A stretch of 43,294 nt of DNA from an uncultured Craurococcus sp. (GTDB lineage: Bacteria > Pseudomonadota > Alphaproteobacteria > Acetobacterales > Acetobacteraceae), in NCBI GenBank assembly GCA_902805545.1, contig CADCTD010000161.1:1-43294 (forward strand), read 5' to 3'. The number at the start of each line of letters is the position of its first letter. The first letter of the stretch is position 1. Below the pieces are notes generated by a model, which did not search any database, was not told the DNA's origin, and was given only the letters and a program-made list of their open reading frames with translations. This document shows positions 41,011-43,294 of the stretch, in pieces. A program made the position numbers and the translations under genes.

Positions 41011-42435
41011 GTGGTCGCCATCACCTCGCCCGCCTTCAAGGAGAATGCCCGGACCGCGCTCGCGGACCCCGGCTTGCAGAAGGCGCTCGGCACGGCGAAG
41101 GGCGCCTTCCTCCAGCGCCGCGCCCAGGCCGTTGCCAACCTGCCGGAATTCGAGCAGCTCCGGGACATCGGCCGGAACATCAAGAACCACACCCTGGCCA
41201 ATCTCGACTTCTACCTCGAGGCCTATGAGGCCAAGGTGAAGGCGGCCGGCGGCCAGGTCCATTGGTGCTCCACCGCCGACGATGCCCGCGCCGCCGTGCT
41301 CGAGATCTGCCGCAAAGCCAATGCGCGCACCGTCACCAAGGGCAAGTCGATGATCTCCGAGGAGCTCGGGATCAACGCCCATCTCGAGGCCCATGGCATC
41401 CGCCCGGTCGAGACCGATCTCGGCGAGTACATCCTCCAGCTCCGCCAGGAGCATCCGAGCCACATCATCGCCCCCGCCTTCCACCTGAACCGCGAGGACT
41501 GGGAGGCCGATTTCCGCCGCCTGCACACCGACCTGCCGCCCGACCGCGTCTTCGCCGAGCGGCGCGACATCCTGGCCGAGGCCCGCACCAAGCTGCGGGA
41601 GAAATTCCTGGAGGCCGATGTCGGCATCACGGGCGCCAATTTCCTCATCGCCGAGACCGGCAGCAGCGTCATCGTCACCAACGAGGGCAATGGCGACCTG
41701 ACCCAGACCCTGCCGCGGGTCCATATCGCGCTCGCCAGCATCGAGAAGGTTGTGCCGACGCTCGAGGATGCGACGAGCCTGCTGCGCCTGCTCGCCCGCA
41801 GCGCGACGGGCCAGGACTTCTCGGTCTACACCACCTTCTCGACCGGTGCCCGCCGCCCCGCCGACCTTGACGGGCCGGAGGAGTACCATGTCGTCCTGAT
41901 CGACAACGGCCGCTCCAACATGCTCGGCACCGAGTTCCAGGAGATGCTGCGCTGCATCCGCTGCGCCGCCTGCATGAACCACTGCCCGGTCTACGGCGCG
42001 GTCGGCGGCCATGCCTATGGCTGGGTCTATCCCGGGCCGATGGGCTCCGTCCTCACCCCCTCCCTCGTCGGCATCGAGAAGACCGGCCTGCTGCCCAATG
42101 CGTCGACCTTCTGCGGCCGCTGCGAGAGCGTCTGCCCGGTGAAGATCCCGCTGCCGAAGATGATGCGCCACTGGCGCGAGCGGGAGTTCGAGCGCCACCT
42201 GACGCCGGCGACCCAGCGCGGCAACCTCGCCCTCTGGGCCTGGTTCGCCCGCCGTCCCGGCCTCTACCGGATGGCGACCCGCGCCGCGACCACGGCGCTC
42301 GGCCTGCTCGGCCGCGGCAAGGGCAGCTTCCGCTCCATGCCGCTCGCGGGCGGCTGGACCGCGGGGCGCGACCTCCCCGTGCCCGAGGGCGGCACCTTCA
42401 TGGCCCGATATGCGAAGGAGCAGCGCCGCCGATGA
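41011..42435 (+). CDS. lutB: Lactate utilization iron-sulfur protein LutB
   Basis: Iron-sulfur subunit of the LutABC L-lactate oxidation complex. 474 aa from GTG 41011, with AGGAG eight bases upstream. The first 290 residues are the LutB/LUD domain, with TKGKSMISEELGINAHLE near 110 and ADVGITGANFLIAETGS near 205. Two [4Fe-4S] motifs follow: Cys315, 318, 321, 325 (CIRCAACMNHCPVYG) and Cys368, 371, 375 (CGRCESVCPVKIP). The C-terminus is helical. The stop overlaps the lutC ATG by four bases. lutA, which normally precedes it, is not here; the upstream gene is kaiB. Confidence 0.95.
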   Translation: MVAITSPAFKENARTALADPGLQKALGTAKGAFLQRRAQAVANLPEFEQLRDIGRNIKNHTLANLDFYLEAYEAKVKAAGGQVHWCSTADDARAAVLEICRKANARTVTKGKSMISEELGINAHLEAHGIRPVETDLGEYILQLRQEHPSHIIAPAFHLNREDWEADFRRLHTDLPPDRVFAERRDILAEARTKLREKFLEADVGITGANFLIAETGSSVIVTNEGNGDLTQTLPRVHIALASIEKVVPTLEDATSLLRLLARSATGQDFSVYTTFSTGARRPADLDGPEEYHVVLIDNGRSNMLGTEFQEMLRCIRCAACMNHCPVYGAVGGHAYGWVYPGPMGSVLTPSLVGIEKTGLLPNASTFCGRCESVCPVKIPLPKMMRHWREREFERHLTPATQRGNLALWAWFARRPGLYRMATRAATTALGLLGRGKGSFRSMPLAGGWTAGRDLPVPEGGTFMARYAKEQRRR

Positions 42436-43196
42436 CCAGGGAGGCCATCCTCGGCGCCATCCGCCGCGGCCTGAAGCGCGGCCCGCTCCCCGCCGACCAG
42501 CAGGCCATGCTGGGCGGGCGGCTGGCGACGCATCCTCGCCACCTCATCCCCGCCCGCTCCCGCCTGCCGCGGCCGGACCAGGTCGCCCTCTTCATCCGCA
42601 ACGTGGAGAAGGAGTTCGGCACGGTCGAGCGCGTCCCGAAGGCCGAGGCCGTGCCCGCCGCCATCGCGGACTACCTGGCGGCGCAGAACCTGCCCTCCCG
42701 CTTCCCCATGGCCCCGCATCCGGAGCTGACCGCGATCCCCTGGTCCAGCCGCCCGCTGCTGGAGATCGAGCAGCGCCGCGCCGAGGCCTCCGACCAGGTC
42801 AGCCTGCAGCACGGCTATGCCGGCATCGCCGAGACGGGGACGCTGATGCTCCCCTCCGCGCCGGAACGCCCGACCACCCTCAACCTGCTGGCCGAGACCG
42901 AGATGGTGGTGCTCCGCGCCAGCCGCGTCGTCGGCGCCTATGAGGAGGCCTGGGACCGCCTGCGGGCCGAGAGCCGGGACGAGCGCAGCGGCGGCTTCAT
43001 GCCGCGCAACATCATGTTCGTCACCGGCCCCTCGCGCAGCGCCGATATCGAGCAGACGCTGGAGCTCGGCGCCCATGGCCCGCGGCGGCTGCACATCATC
43101 CTGATCGACGACGACCCCGCCGCCCTGCCGATGGGCGATGCCACGGCCCCGCCGCCGGTCGCCGTCCCGGGCGGCCCCGCCGCCCCGGGGGATTGA
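42432..43196 (+). CDS. lutC: Lactate utilization protein LutC
   Basis: LUD-domain subunit of the lactate oxidation complex. 254 aa from ATG 42432. Basic N-terminus, then a Rossmann-like LUD core with VSLQHGYAGIAETGTLMLPSAPERPTTLNLLAE near residue 120, RNIMFVTGPSRSADIEQTLELGAHGP near 190, and LHIILIDDD near 220. The last 20 residues are Ala/Pro-rich. Translationally coupled to lutB. The following gene appears to start within its stop codon region. Confidence 0.93.
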   Translation: MTREAILGAIRRGLKRGPLPADQQAMLGGRLATHPRHLIPARSRLPRPDQVALFIRNVEKEFGTVERVPKAEAVPAAIADYLAAQNLPSRFPMAPHPELTAIPWSSRPLLEIEQRRAEASDQVSLQHGYAGIAETGTLMLPSAPERPTTLNLLAETEMVVLRASRVVGAYEEAWDRLRAESRDERSGGFMPRNIMFVTGPSRSADIEQTLELGAHGPRRLHIILIDDDPAALPMGDATAPPPVAVPGGPAAPGD

Positions 43197-43294
43197 GCGC
43201 GCCCGCCCGGCCGCGCCGGGCCCTGACCGAGCTCGATCGCCGCCTCTGGCAGGCCTGGACGGCGCATGCCCATGTGGCGCCCATGCCCGGCAAG
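43193..43294 (+). CDS. Start of a possible Smr-domain protein (cut by window edge)
   Basis: 34 codons from TTG 43193, which overlaps the lutC TGA, to the window edge. The residues LTELDRRLWQAWTAHAHVAPMPGK resemble the N-terminal segment before the Smr endonuclease domain in alphaproteobacterial Smr/MutS-related proteins (a Leu-Trp helix followed by a PLPG-type motif). The Smr domain itself would lie beyond the window. The TTG start is chosen for coupling to lutC and is uncertain. Confidence 0.4.
   Translation, partial: MSAPARPRRALTELDRRLWQAWTAHAHVAPMPGK

Overview
This window is a contiguous piece of a bacterial chromosome. It is very GC-rich by eye, tightly packed, and holds about 45 protein genes. 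I saw no rRNA, tRNA, CRISPR array, insertion sequence or phage gene. The gene content and protein style (RNase E with an acidic S1 insertion, an RF2 leader peptide of the alphaproteobacterial type, a ChvG-like kinase, an HWE-type kinase, MlaE with a STAS-like N-terminus) suggest an alphaproteobacterium, most likely Acetobacteraceae of the Roseomonas type. The taxon is an inference, not a database result.

Layout. 1-2199 (-) is RNase E, cut by the window edge, with a long possibly structured leader. 3065-6844 (+) holds the cell-wall pair amiC and mrcA. 6926-7297 (-) is an odd acidic protein with no Lys or Arg. 7491-10291 (-) is a DUF1800/DUF1501 pair. 10448-11579 (+) is prfB with its programmed +1 frameshift. 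11590-13873 (-) is a ureide operon: allA, puuE and an NHL beta-propeller that looks like peptidylamidoglycolate lyase. 13965-19540 (+) is a complete urease operon, ureDABCEFGJ, divergent from allA. The two operons together would turn allantoin-derived ureides into glyoxylate, ammonia and CO2. 19561-23579 holds a nitronate monooxygenase, a tail-anchored hypothetical protein (-), and a fused NDH-2-like/SelD-like protein whose SelD half has lost its catalytic residues. 23584-24644 (-) holds a secreted Gln-rich protein and YjbQ. 24682-26352 (+) is a ChvG-like histidine kinase without an adjacent chvI.

26472-31740 (+) runs from a 2-hydroxyacid dehydrogenase through a TrmH-type RNA methyltransferase to a lipid-transport ABC operon (mlaE, mlaF, mlaD and a PqiC-like lipoprotein). 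31676-33226 (-) is an HWE histidine kinase and a single-domain response regulator. 33291-36853 (-) is gshB, a SirB1-like gene, a HIT gene, hisE and hisF, in reverse order of transcription. 37128-40962 (+) is the most unusual unit: three genes joined by 4-base stop/start overlaps, encoding a LOV-(degenerate GGDEF)-EAL protein, a two-domain KaiC-like ATPase and a KaiB-like protein. The sequence suggests a blue-light-linked c-di-GMP phosphodiesterase produced together with a KaiBC-type timing or switch module. 41011-43196 (+) is lutBC, without lutA alongside, followed by the start of a possible Smr-domain gene that runs off the window.

Promoters and hairpins given here were found by eye against sigma-70 consensus and simple base pairing. 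In such GC-rich DNA they are candidates only.
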